This document shows, piece after piece, positions 35,645 to 48,059 of a DNA stretch of 64,000 nucleotides. The notes beneath the pieces are model-generated. The model made no database searches and was not told the origin of the DNA. It saw nothing but the letters and a program-made list of their open reading frames with translations. The stretch spans positions 3,801,640-3,865,639 of the forward strand of contig NC_132901.1 in assembly GCF_030463535.1 (NCBI RefSeq), read 5' to 3'. The position numbers and the translations under genes were made by a program. This stretch comes from Salminus brasiliensis (taxonomy: Eukaryota; Chordata; Actinopteri; Characiformes; Bryconidae). How positions within the stretch are numbered: position 1 is the first letter of the stretch; every line of letters starts with the position of its first letter.

Positions 35645-37461
35645 ATGTTGGGCGGCGAAAGAGGAAAAGAAAGGAGGAGGGCAGCCAGAGGTTCTCACAG
35701 AGAACAACCGAGGTTGCCAGAAGTAAAAGCCCGGTAAGGAAGAGAAGGAAGGGAGAAGTTAGCCAGCCCAAGATAATGACCAGAAGACAGCGGAGCGACA
35801 TCAAGCCAGGTTAGCTCATTGGCCAGACCACTGCACACAAGGAAGTGGTCCAGTATTTAGTGCAATAGCCTGTGCTGCTAATAGATAGACTCCTGAGAGA
35901 TGATGGGGAGAGAGCTGATGTTCAGCTTCAACACTGTTTGTTTTCCACAGACACTTTTGCCTCTCTCTACGTCACTGGAGAGAAACTGGGAGAAGGAGGC
36001 TTCGGCGCCGTCTTCGAGGGAACCCGGGTTTCCGACGGCCTACAGGTTCTTAAATCACCCCTCCAGAACTTCATTATCTCATCTGTTCCCTTTTCAGTCC
36101 TCATAACATTCACACCTCGTCTCCTCTCTGTCTGCAGGTGGCCGTTAAATTCGTCACCAAGCGGGACGACGATGAATACGTCCAATGCGTAAGTGCACCT
36201 GGAAGCCAGGTTTTACTGTCCGATCACACATCACGCTCCCAGACTTCACTGCACTCACCTTTCCACCAACCTTGCCCTGTGTTCCTGTTCTTCCAGCCTG
36301 TTCAGCTCAAGACCGTGCCCATGGAGGTGGCTCTAATGAACAGGATGAGCCAGCCACCCACCAGCAATGTGGTGAAGCTCATCGAGTGGTTCGATGAGCC
36401 TGAGCGCTACATCCTGGTCCTGGAGCGCCCAGATCCTTGCCAGGACTTGCAGTCCTTGATCGACCAGTGGGGAGGTTCGGTCAGTGAAGAGATAGCCAGG
36501 GACATCATGCTCCAGACGGTGGAGGCAGCAAGAACGTGCCAGAAGCGAGGTGTCCTGCACAGAGACATCAAACTGGAGAACTTCCTGATCAACACAGACA
36601 CCTCAGAGATCAAGCTGATCGACTTCGGCTGCGGGGACTGGGTCAAGAAAGGCGGATACCGTGAATTTGCAGGTAAACTGGAGTCTAGGGACGAAATTTA
36701 CACGTTACCTTAGAAACATGAGCCTGAGAGGACCCATGTGTCCCTCTCATGGCCACTTCACTGGAAAGGTAACGAGCTGGACGCTCTTCTTCTTTTATGT
36801 TCTCAGGCACTTTTCAGTACTGCCCCCCAGAGTTCTTTCTAAAGGGGAGGTACCACGCCAGTCCTGCGACAGTCTGGTCTCTAGGAGTCCTACTGTTCAG
36901 GCTGGTTAGTGGACACCTTCCCTTTACAGACGAGCAGGAAATCGTGGAGGGGCTTCTGAGCTTCAAGGACCACCTATCCAATGGTGAGATATCTGAGATC
37001 CTCCTCGAGAGACTCTTAGAAGTTCAGGACGACGTGTTCTGCACGGTCGTCTTTCTGAAATGTACTTAAGTATCTCTCTCCCATCCAATCCAATCCCGTC
37101 CCTCTGCACAGAATGCTGCAATCTGATTAGGAGGTGTCTGCAGCGCAACCCATCCCAGAGGCCCAAAGTGAAGCAGATCCTGAAGCACGACTGGTTCCAG
37201 TGCAGCGTTCCTACCGAGGATCAGGTTAGCCATGGAAAATGAGAATGACTGCTTAGAGAAAAAACAGTAGAAGCTAAAATATCTAGAGTTGTGATCGAGG
37301 AGGCGAAGGAAAGAAAAACTACTAGAAATGAAGAGGAAGATCTGAATTCTCAGCATTTCTGATCCTTAGACGTGCTTCCGTCTCCAATGCGTATCTCCTG
37401 GGTTGTGTTTCAGGTCCTGAGAACAGAGCAGCCTTCAGAGCAGAGGAGACAAACCGTCTGA
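35645..37461 (+). CDS. PIM-family serine/threonine protein kinase, copy D
   Basis: Exons: 35645-35809, 35951-36045, 36138-36188, 36297-36672, 36807-36983, 37112-37224 and 37414-37461. The internal ATG is at 35776 and the candidate upstream exon is 35394-35421. The protein combines Lys65 (as B) with Gln142 (as A and C), and all catalytic residues are intact. Exon 5 starts GCACT instead of GCACC, which is silent. This copy straddles the higher-order junction: its coding part belongs to the first block, while its 3' tail from 37754 matches the tail of A. A transcript from D is therefore a recombinant of two module lineages. Confidence 0.9.
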
Positions 37462-37489
37462 AGTTGGCCCGTTTCATCAACAGGTAAAA

Positions 37490-37808
37490 ATGGGTATAAG
37501 GAGCTCCAGCGTTGAGCTGTGGAGCTGTGGAGCTGTGCTTTATGGAATGATGGTGCTCCATCCAATAAGTCTGGGATGAGTTGGGGATGAGGTGAGTTGG
37601 TGATAATCCTGAGCTGACTAACGCTCTCGTCACTGAATGCAATCAAATTCTCACAGCAGTGCTCCTCCAAATTTTAGTAGAAAGCCTTCTTCCCTGGCAG
37701 TAGAGAGAGTTACCCCAACAAAAGCAGGATCAACTCTTTTAAATGCCGTTAAATTTGGAAGAAGCAGTGAATGAACAGGCGTCCCAATACTTTTGTCAAT
37801 ATAGTGTA
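37490..37808 (-). mobile_element. MITE-type repeat fragment containing the block junction, module D
   Basis: Same element as in A. Its left part (to 37753) differs from A, for example GCCTTCTTCC near 37683 and GTTAAATTTGG near 37749. From 37754 on it is identical to A. This transition defines the duplication boundary. Confidence 0.55.
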
Positions 37809-38297
37809 GAGTCCCTAAAGTCTTTACAGGAAGCCCCAGCAGTGTGTGTAGCTGGGAATGGGTACACTTGACGTGCTTTGGCTTGCTTAAGGAAATTCCC
37901 ATGTAAGGCTGGGAACTGTTTACCCTCGTCTTAATGACGACGACTCCGTCTGATAAATGATGAGAGTGAACGGCGGATTCTGGAAGGTGGGAAAGTTCAC
38001 CACTGGTTTAATCTGCTGCTGTCTTAGAGGCCTGACACCAGTGTTTGTGGAAATGGGGGTCAGCAGAGCTCCGAGAGGGGGGTGGGACAGAGGGGCAGTT
38101 CACTCTTACAGTGAAGATGACCTCATTCCCTTTAAGCGCTAAGCGCTCCCCACTTCTCGTAGAGCTTAGAAGCCTTTTTTTGGACAGAAGCACCAAACAG
38201 TGTATGAACCAAAAGCCTGTGAAGCGGTTAGCCTTTAGCTCACTGCTGCGCTGAGTAGAAGCTGCTGCTGCTGCTGTGTTGATTGTGTGTGTTTCAG

Positions 38298-39299
38298 GAT
38301 TCCTCCTTTCCTCCATCCTTGGTTGCCTGGTTCCTCCAGAACTCATCCCTAGGTCATGCCATCTGCCAACTCCCGCCCCTTCTAGCCTCGACTCTGCCCC
38401 ATCACTTTTTCCACACTCCTTGCCTTTACCTTCCCCTCTGGCCACACCTCGGACCGCTGCTTGAACCTTTGCACGTCTTCTGCCCTTAATCTGCGGACCC
38501 TCCTAGGCGTAGAGCTTGTTCCCCGAGCTCCGTCGCTCCCTCTCGCTGCAGTACCTCAGTTCCCTCGACCGTAGTCCATGCGCCCCTCCACTGTCAGTGC
38601 CTGGAGTAGAAGCCTCTGGACTGGCTCCTCCATTCTGCACGACTCCCCAGGTGCGTCGTCTTGCTGACCCGTCGCAGGATCGGCTGACCCTCCCTCGGCT
38701 TTCTCAGCTTTCCGTTATTCTGCTGTCTTCTAGCAGCCGGTCTCCACATTACGTCCGTCGTTAGTAAGAAGTACGTGTAGAAGTAGGGAAGGACTAAGAA
38801 GTACTTTTCCACAATCCGGCGCCAACCAGAGGAGGATGGGTTCCCCTACTGAGCCTGGGTTCCTCTCAAGGTTTCTTCCTGGCTTCTCAGGGAGTTTTTC
38901 CTTGCCACCGTTGCCCTCGGCTTGCTCCTTAGGGGTCTAGGCCTGGATTCTAGCCTTATTCACTAGCGACACAACGGGCTAAATTCAATGGAGTATTTAA
39001 TCGGACGTCCGTCTTACTTATCTGACCTCCATACTTTCAACCCCCACCCCCCTTACAGCCCCCTCTCATATTATCAGAAGCTGATGGCATGGTCTGAACT
39101 AACAGACTTATCCTCTGACCAATCTGACCTCCTATAAATTCCAGCTCCGTCCTTCTCCCACCAAGCAGAAGCCACCTGAGCTCCAGCCCAGAGTTCTCAG
39201 AGTTCTCCCCCTTCCCTTACAGTCTCCTCCCATATGATCAGAAGCTGATGGCCTGGTCTGAACGCCCCTGATCAAAATAAAGATTTTTAGAGCACTGCT
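38298..39299 (+). other. Probable terminal 3'-UTR exon of kinase D
   Basis: Identical by eye to 8723-9724 of module A. The acceptor ends at 38297 and AATAAA is at 39276. Confidence 0.5.
39276..39281 (+). terminator. Poly(A) signal AATAAA, kinase D
   Basis: Conserved signal at the expected +29,575 offset from copy A. Confidence 0.65.
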
Positions 39300-41406
39300 C
39301 AGGTGAATGTGTTTATTATCACTGATGATTCACTCCATTTCAGAAAGCATTACTGTACATCATACTGACGCTAACAGCTAACAGCTAACAACGGTTCTAC
39401 CTTCAGTGTTAGAACATGTGGAGGCATCTGGAGCCGAGCAGAGTCTTCAGAGCTGAAACGATGACCAGCTGTAGCCATAAGACACGTCTCTGGACAACTT
39501 GGCTATGATTAGTCAGATTCAGTGGTGGATTTATCTGTTTTACCTTCTGTTAAATGAGACATAAAATAATATGTCATATAAACAACTAAACAGAGCCTAA
39601 ATGCTAACTCCAGCCACACAAGAGAAGGGAGAATGGCTGGGCAGAGGCTAAAAGCTAATGCTAGATGCAAAATAGCAATCAGTGCTACAGTTATTAGTGC
39701 TGAAGGACTGAGATGCTAATCTACTTTTAATAGCTTTGGTAAAGCTAATGCTAGGCTGACCGCTACTGACTGTGCTGACTGGACACAGCGAGAACTTAGA
39801 AAGCAACACCATCCAGTAAGACTTGAGAATAGTTACAGCAAATACGTTTGTTCGGATTTGGATTTGCTACAGTTCTAAGCTACGCTACGCTAGGCTAGGT
39901 TGTGCTATGGTATGCGGCCAGTCAGTCATATACACTGAGTAATAACTGACGAGCTCCTTCAGGCAATAAACAGACGCTAACGGCTAACTGCTGCCTCTGA
40001 GGTAAGAAAACACTTCATGAGGTAAAACTGATCCATTTCTGAGTGAATATTGGTAATATGTATCAGTTCTAACTGAATATTGATTATTTTAAAGCTTTAA
40101 CTAAATCACTTTCACATTACTGTGGTAAAACGTCTGGTTATGACTGAGGACTTTAGCTAGCTAACAAGCTAACTAGCTGTAATGGAACGTAATGGCATTA
40201 CTTTTATGCTAATGACCTTTAGGTATCAGATAGTGTGGTTTTAATTAGCATGAGGGAATTGTAGCTACGTAGCTAAGTAACATTATGTTGTAATGAAATC
40301 CGACTTTAATGGTTTAAACGAAGTTTTCAAATCTGAATCTTTTCACATCGCCAAGCTTTTTCACAACAGCCGTCCCCATTATCAGCCACTTCCCCGAAGT
40401 CAGCATTTCCACCCTAGATGCACAAGATTACCACGTTGTTGTCATCTATGTCAAATATATCAAATATAACATGGATATTTGACGTAGTTTAGCATGTGAT
40501 TGTGATTTTTGTCATGTTACATTCCCATTAGTTAGCTAACTAGCTACGTCTTTTTTCAGTCATTAGCACGGGGAGCTAGCTAACCATAAACACTCATTCA
40601 CACCATAAAAGTTTTTCAGGACGGGTTTGTGAGCATAAATGTGGGTATTTATTTATACATATTTAATATTTTTATTTAATAGCTTTTTTGTTTTACTGTG
40701 GTGATGTTTTCAGATATTTTTGAAAATTTTTATTCTATATTTGAGTCTCTTTAAGTCTCTTTTCACTATACTGTTTTCCCCAAAATGACCCTTGCTGACC
40801 ATAAAGCAGGGCTGATTTACCGTATTTTACCTCAGTAATCATATTTTTAAAAGGTTTAAAGATGACTGAAGTGCTGTTGATTCAGTATGAATTCAGGGTG
40901 CAAAAGTGACACTGAATCATCATCAGATTTGATAATTGATTCAGTAAATGATTCAATTAATTGATTCAATGAATTAACGTCAAAAGTTTAGCATTGACTC
41001 AACATCTGTTTAATGACTGATTGCTATCGGAGTAGAACTTGGTGGAGGAAGTGACTGATTGGAGAGGTAAGACTTGGCGGTAGTGCTAGATGACTAGTCT
41101 GACCTCACGTCTGGTCTCACGTCTGGTCTTCACTATTTTCTTTCCTCAAAATGACCCGGGCTGCATAAAGCAGGGTTGATTTACCGTATTTTACCTCAGT
41201 AATCAGATTTTTAAAAGGTTTAAAGATGACTGAGGTGGCGTCAATCTTCTGTTGATGTTTTGTTAAAATTTCAGGGTTGATTCAGTATGAATTTAGGGAG
41301 CAAAATTGACGATGAATCAACATAAGATTGGATTATTGATTCAAAGAATGACGTTAACGGCGAAACATTAACGTTGACTTAACATCTATTCAATGACTGA
41401 TGAATG
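39300..41406. other. Spacer between modules D and E
   Basis: Copy of 9725-11831, including the roughly 366-bp internal duplication. Three substitutions were seen at 40432, 40451 and 40452. All three match module B, and two of them match C as well. No gene. Confidence 0.75.
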
Positions 41407-41518
41407 CCTCATTAACACACACCTCAAACTGTAAGACTAACCCCATCAGAAACCTCATTAACACACACCTCAAACAGTAACACTAACCCCATTAGAAACC
41501 TCATTAACACACACCTCA
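41407..41518. repeat. 46-bp minisatellite array 5 (collapsed, about 2.4 units)
   Basis: Identical to array 2 in length and sequence. Confidence 0.92.
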
Positions 41519-43677
41519 GGAACTCAACAAATGTAAACCCATTACATCACATCTTCTCCACCTCATTAAACCCTTCTTATTTTACACCACCTTCATCATC
41601 TACTACCACACCACATCCTCCCTCACGAACAGACCCAATTCCTCAGATTCGGACTCAACCCAGAACAGTCCTCCTTACCAACTATCCTACAGCACTGGAC
41701 CTCTTCACTGGTTCAGAAGCTCGCTCTTCCACACTCTTCCCTAGACTACAGCTGATCTCTGAGCTGAAACTATCCCTTTAATCAATGCTCTCGTCTGGAC
41801 TACGGTGGACTGATGCTAGCGTAGCACTCTTCCTGTAAACCATGTGATCCACCAAGCCCATTTCAGTCCACTTCAGGAGGTTCGTTTTTGGACACAAACC
41901 TGGAAACATCTGCTCATCTCCAGACTTTTAATTCAGACAAGGCCTTGATTCAGCCCATCTGCTTCCAGCCATCCAGACAAGGCCTTGATTTGGGAAGCTC
42001 ATACAGTATCTTCATCTAGATGAAGAAGCGTCTTTTAGAGAAGAGCACAGAAGGTGTATTAGCTTTGACCTTGTCCTGAAACAGTGTCCATATCACTACA
42101 CACTAATTCAGCCGCTCAGCCATACTGTCCCCGCCTCACTGAGAGACTACAGCATGTAGGAGTCAGCAGGAGCCCCGTCCAGTATGCTAGCAATACAGCA
42201 GTGTGTTGTGTGTATTCATGTTGGTAGATGTAGAGTGGTCTTCGTAGCCGTGTTCCTCATCCGGGTCCATTACAACGCATAGCACCAGGAAGTTCCTACA
42301 GGAGGAACCTCAACGGTGGGGTGGTTAGCCTCTGAAGAACTGTAGCATTCAGATAATGGACTATATTGTAGATATTTTCAACAGCTGGACACGTCGGCCG
42401 ACTGTATGATTCTCAACACAATATATTTATATATACATATACTGCCTGGCCACCACTAGATTTAACTTAGCAAATAGATAAGAGCTTCCCATTGGATAAT
42501 TGTAGCCTTAAGCCACTTGCTAGTGAGGCTAACCGGCAGAAACGGCTTTAGTTGCTAAGGACAGAGATTTATGGTACAGAGGTAGATCTACTTCACTACT
42601 GTACTAAAGTACTAAAATACTGTATCTGTATCTACTGGAGTATTATATACTTTTTTACTTCACTACATATTTTAGTGTTTACATTGTTTATGTGCTGCAT
42701 CGTTACTCGATACAATTATAACAAACCATTTCAAACCCATATCATCACCTCCAGAGCACTAGATGGCGCTGTCACCGGGTTTGATGAAGCCGCCTCAGCA
42801 TTGTACAGAAAATGTTTAGCACCTGAGTGCCACTCAAGTCACTTTTACTCAAGTCTGGTTCTCTAGTGCTTTATACGTGTCTGGTTTAGCCTGCTACGTT
42901 ATTTAGCATTAGACTATTAGCCAACGTTAGCCTGACATAAGCCAATGAATGTGGAAGACCCTTATTCATGGATGGGAGACCCGAGTTCCCTTCCTAGCTG
43001 AAGGCTACACCAATGAAACTGGGAAGTGAGCCTCCAAAATGTCATCAAACCTGCTATGGTCAGGTCTTCTTGCTAACTTCCTGTTAGTGATCATGATGGA
43101 CTACAGCTGGTAGCTTCTCAACGCCCACATTACCAGCCCTGAGTGGACTGACCAACACACAGTGCAACGGGAAAGTCCAGGGAGGTCAGTGCAGATCTGA
43201 GGAGGACGACTGTAGTAGACGTGTGCTGCTGAAGAGTGTCTCTACATGCACCAGCTGCATCTCCTACAGACAGCAGCTGAGACAGTACGCCACCTACTGG
43301 TCAACAGTAAGTATTACAGAGGGAGAAGATCTTACAGAGGGAAGCGATGATGTAAAGCTCTCTCTTACAATTTAAAAAATATGATCACATTGATTGATTG
43401 ATTGATGTTAATGAGCATTGTTACATCGTTCGTTTGATCTCCTGTTTTATTTTCTCAGCAAAGACAAATCATCTCATAAAAGCATCTTCCTGTTTTAACT
43501 GCAGGTGAACAGAGGACACGCGGACACTGGGCGGAACTCGCCATGGCAACCGAGCAGCTCTTTCTATTGATGACATCACAATGGTGGAGCTCCCTGTCAC
43601 AGCCTTCCGAGCTCGGAACTCCTTCACTTCTTCTCAGGACACTGAGGAAGAGACAAGCTGTCCGATTTGGTCCTGAC
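41519..43677. other. Module E 5' flank, no supported gene
   Basis: Copy of the module B flank with the same indel states. The palindrome is at 42009-42026 and the small spliced frame starts at 43246. Confidence 0.78.
42756..43300. promoter_or_regulatory. Convergent CTCF-like motif pair, module E
   Basis: The + motif is at 42756-42769 and the - motif at 43287-43300. Confidence 0.45.
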
Positions 43678-44129
43678 GTTTGTCTTAGCGATTGACTTAG
43701 CAGCAGTCGTAGCGGTTCACTTAGCGACAGTCTTAGTGAACGTCTTAGTGGTAGTCTTAGCGGCAGTCTTAGTGATTGTCTTAGTGACAGTTTTAGTCTC
43801 ACTGACTGGCTTAGCGATTTAGTGACTACCGTAGTTATTGGCTTAGTCACAGCCTTAGCTATTAGCTTAGTCATAGTCTTAGAGACTAACTTAGTGATTG
43901 TCTTAGAGACAGTCTTAGGGATTGTCCTAGCCACTGGCTTAGTGACAGTTTTAGCTGTTGGCTTAGCATTAGACTTAGCCACTGGCCTAGCTTATAGTAT
44001 TAGTGACTAGCTTAGCAATAGCGTTAGAGACAGTCTTAGCTATTGGCTTAGTCACATTCTTAGCTGTTGGCTTAGCGACAGTATTAGCAACTGGCTTAGC
44101 CACAGTGTTAGTTATTGTCTTAGCTGTAG
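43678..44129. repeat. 12-bp minisatellite, module E (short form)
   Basis: Carries the same 116-bp deletion as module B. Confidence 0.88.
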
Positions 44130-44409
44130 GGAATTGCAGGTTCTTCATCCAGCAGTAGATGATGGAGCAGGAGTCTACAGCTACAGGTCATTCATACAGT
44201 TCTGCTGGAATCTGATCTTACAGATCCACACTTTGTTGCTTTGATTAGATTTTAGATTTAGGTCTCGGGATCCATGTTTACTCTCTGTGATGTGAACTGG
44301 AATAAGCTCTGTTAGGAGCTTCATTAAGAGCTAAGAGAATTGTAGGCACTACCTACTCCATTCTAGACGTCAGTCTGTACAGACTCCAACCCTTATGTCC
44401 TGTATTTAG

Positions 44410-46226
44410 ATGTTGGGCGGCGAAAGAGGAAAAGAAAGGAGGAGGGCAGCCAGAGGTTCTCACAGAGAACAACCGAGGTTGCCAGGAGTAAAAGCCCGGT
44501 AAGGAAGAGAAGGAAAGGAGAAGTTAGCCAGCCCAAGATAATGACCAGAAGACAGCGGAGCGACATCAAGCCAGGTTAGCTCATTGGCCAGACCACTGCA
44601 CACAAGGAAGTGGTCCAGTATTTAGTGCAATAGCCTGTGCTGCTATTAGATAGACTCCTGAGAGACGATGGGGAGAGAGCTGATGTTCAGCTTCAACACT
44701 GTTTGTTTTCCACAGACACTTTTGCCTCTCTCTACGTCACTGGAGAGAAACTGGGAGAAGGAGGCTTCGGCGCCGTCTTCGAGGGAACCCGGGTTTCCGA
44801 CGGCCTACAGGTTCTTAAATCACCCCTCCAGAACTTCATTATCTCATCTGTTCCCTTTTCAGTCCTCATAACATTCACACCTCGTCTCCTCTCTGTCTGC
44901 AGGTGGCCGTTAAATTCGTCACCAAGCGGGACGACGATGAATACGTCCAATGCGTAAGTGCACCTGGAAGCCAGGTTTTACTGTCCGATCACACATCACG
45001 CTCCCAGACTTCACTGCACTCACCTTTCCACCAACCTTGCCCTGCACTCCTGTTCCTGCAGCCTGTTCAGCTCAAGACCGTGCCCATGGAGGTGGCTCTA
45101 ATGAACAGGATGAGCCAGCCACCCACCAGCAATGTGGTGAAGCTCATCGAGTGGTTCGATGAGCCTGAGCGCTACATCCTGGTCCTGGAGCGCCCAGATC
45201 CTTGTCAGGACTTGCAGTCCTTGATCGACCAGTGGGGAGGTTCGGTCAGTGAAGAGATAGCCAGGGACATCATGCTCCAGACGGTGGAGGCAGCAAGAAC
45301 GTGCCACAAGCGAGGTGTCCTGCACAGAGACATCAAACTGGAGAACTTCCTGATCAACACAGACACCTCAGAGATCAAGCTCATCGACTTCGGCTGCGGG
45401 GACTGGGTCAAGAAAGGCGGATACCGTGAATTTGCAGGTAAACTGGAGTCTAGGGACGAAATTTACACGTTACCTTAGAAACATGAGCCTGAGAGGACCC
45501 ATTTGTCCCTCTCATAGCCACTTCACTGGAAAGGTAACGAGCTGGACGCTCTTCTTCTTTTATGTTCTCAGGCACCTTTCAGTACTGCCCCCCAGAGTTC
45601 TTTCTAAAGGGGAGGTACCACGCCAGTCCTGCGACAGTCTGGTCTCTAGGAGTCCTACTGTTCAGGCTGGTTAGTGGACACCTTCCCTTTACAGACGAGC
45701 AGGAAATCGTGGAGGGGCTTCTGAGCTTCAAGGACCACCTATCCAATGGTGAGATATCTGAGAGCCTACTCGAGAGACTCTGAGAAGTTCAGGACGACGT
45801 GTTCTGCACGGTCGTCTTTCTGAAATGTACTTAAGTATCTCTCTCCCATCCAATCCAATCCCGTCCCTCTGCACAGAATGCTGCAATCTGATTAGGAGGT
45901 GTCTGCAGCGCAACCCATCCCAGAGGCCCAAAGTGAAGCAGATCCTGAAGCACGACTGGTTCCAGTGCAGCGTTCCTACCGAGGATCAGGTTAGCCATGG
46001 AAAATGAGAATGACTGCTTAGAGAAGAAACAGTAGAAGCTAAAATATCTAGAGTTGTGATCGAGGAGGCGAAGGAAAGAAAAACTACTAGAAATGAAGAG
46101 GAAGATCTGAATTCTAAGGATTTCTGATCCTTAGACGTGCTTCCGTCTCCAATGCGTATCTCCTGGGTTGTGTTTCAGGTCCTGAGAACAGAGCAGCCTT
46201 CAGAGCAGAGGAGACAAACCGTCTGA
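44410..46226 (+). CDS. PIM-family serine/threonine protein kinase, copy E (twin of B)
   Basis: Exons: 44410-44574, 44716-44810, 44903-44953, 45062-45437, 45572-45748, 45877-45989 and 46179-46226. The internal ATG is at 44541 and the candidate upstream exon is 44159-44186. Exons and introns look identical to copy B, including Lys65, His142 and the silent differences in the basic N-terminal extension. I found no difference by eye, so short reads could not separate the two loci. Confidence 0.9.
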
Positions 46227-46254
46227 AGTTGGCCCGTTTCATCAACAGGTAAAA

Positions 46255-46565
46255 ATGGGTATAAGGAGCTCCAGCGTGGAGCTGTGGAGCTGTGCATTAT
46301 GGAATGATGGTGCTCCATCCAATAAGTCTGGGATGAGTTGGGGATGAGGTGAGTTGGTGATAATCCTGAGCGGACTAACGCTCTCGTCACTGAATGCAAT
46401 CAAATTCTCACAGCAGTGCTCCTCCAAATTTTAGTAGAAAGCCTTCTTCCCTGGCAGTAGAGAGAGTTACCCCAACAAAAGCAGGATCAACTCTTTTAAA
46501 TACCCTTAAATTTGGAAGAAGCAGTGAATGAACAGGTGTCCCAATACTTTTGTCAATATAGTGTA
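46255..46565 (-). mobile_element. MITE-type repeat fragment, module E
   Basis: Copy of 16680-16990 with the same 8-bp shortening. Confidence 0.55.
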
Positions 46566-47054
46566 GAGTCCCTAAAGTCTTTACAGGAAGCCCCAGCAGT
46601 GTGTGTAGCTGGGAATGGGTACACTTGACGTGCTTTGGCTTGCTTAAGGAAATTCCCATGTAAGGCTGGGAACTGTTTACCCTCGTCTTAATGACGACGA
46701 CTCCGTCTGATAAATGATGAGAGTGAACGGCGGATTCTGGAAGGTGGGAAAGTTCACCACTGGTTTAATCTGCTGCTGTCTTAGAGGCCTGACACCAGTG
46801 TTTGTGGAAATGGGGGTCAGCAGAGCTCCGAGAGGGGGGCGGGACAGAGGGCCAGTTCACTCTTACAGTGAAGATGACCTCATTCCCTTTAAGCGCTAAG
46901 CGCTCCCCACTTCTCGTAGAGCTTAGAAGCCTTTTTTTGGACAGAAGCACCAAACAGTGTATGAACCAAAAGCCTGTGAAGCGGTTAGCCTTTAGCTCAC
47001 TGCTGCGCTGAGTAGAAGCTGCTGCTGCTGCTGTGTTGATTGTGTGTGTTTCAG

Positions 47055-48059
47055 GATTCCTCCTTTCCTCCATCCTTGGTTGCCTGGTTCCTCCAGAACT
47101 CATCCCTAGGTCATGCCATCTGCCAACTCCCGCCCCTTCTAGCCTCGACTCTGCCCCATCACTTTTTCCTCACTCCATGCCTTCACCTTCCCCTCTGGCC
47201 ACACCTCGGACCGCTGCTCGAATCTTCGCGCGTCTTCTGCCCTTAATCTGCGGACCCTCCTAGGCGTAGAGCTTGTTCCCCGAGCTCCGCCGCTCCCTCT
47301 CGCTGCAGTACCTCAGTTCCCTCGACCGTAGTCCATGCGCCCCTCCACTGTCAGTGCCTGGAGTAGAAGCCTCTGGACTGGCTCCTCCATTCTGCACGAC
47401 TCCCCAGGTGCGTCGTCTTGCTGACCCGTCGCAGGATCGGCTGACCCTCCCTCGGCTTTCTCAGCTTTCCGTTATTCTGCTGTCTTCTAGCAGCCGGTCT
47501 CCACATTACGTCCGTCGTTAGTAAGAAGTACGTGTAGAAGTAAGGAAGGACTAAGAAGTACTTTTCCACAATCCGGCGCCAACCAGAGGAGGATGGGTTC
47601 CCCTACTGAGCCTGGGTTCCTCTCAAGGTTTCTTCCTGGCTTCTCAGGGAGTTTTTCCTTGCCACCGTTGCCCTCGGCTTGCTCCTTAGGGGTCTAGGCC
47701 CGGATTCTAGCCTTATTCACTAGCGACACAACAGGCTAAATTCAATGGAGTATTTAATCGGACGTCCGTCTTACTTATCTGACCTCCATACTTTCAACCC
47801 CCACCCCCCTTACAGCCCCCTCTCATATTATCAGAAGCTGATGGCATGGTCTGAACTAACAGACTTATCCTCTGACCAATCTGACCTCCTATAAATTCCA
47901 GCTCCGTCCTTCTCCCACCAAGCAGAAGCCACCTGAGAGCTCCAGCCCAGAGTTCTCAGAGTTCTCCCCCTTCCCTTACAGTCTCCTCCCATATGATCAG
48001 AAGCTGATGGCCTGGTCTGAACGCCCCTGATCAAAATAAAGATTTTTAGAGCACTGCTC
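47055..48059 (+). other. Probable terminal 3'-UTR exon of kinase E
   Basis: Copy of 17480-18484, including the GAGAGCTCC variant. Confidence 0.5.
48035..48040 (+). terminator. Poly(A) signal AATAAA, kinase E
   Basis: Conserved signal. Confidence 0.65.

Larger units (their letters stand above)
8179..37753. repeat. First higher-order repeat block (29,575 bp, three kinase modules)
   Basis: This block holds the 3' part of module A, all of B and C, and module D through its coding exons. Everything I compared recurs 29,575 bp downstream: kinase exons, minisatellite boundaries, AATAAA signals and palindromes. The left edge is set by the last mismatch between copies A and D (T at 8178, A at 37753). 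Upstream of it A and D differ repeatedly, for example at 7861-7890, 8112 and 7771-7775. Downstream they agree except at 10857, 10876 and 10877. The block is a higher-order unit of diverged modules, similar in logic to satellite higher-order repeats but carrying genes. A collapsed or duplicated assembly is the main alternative. Confidence 0.9.
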
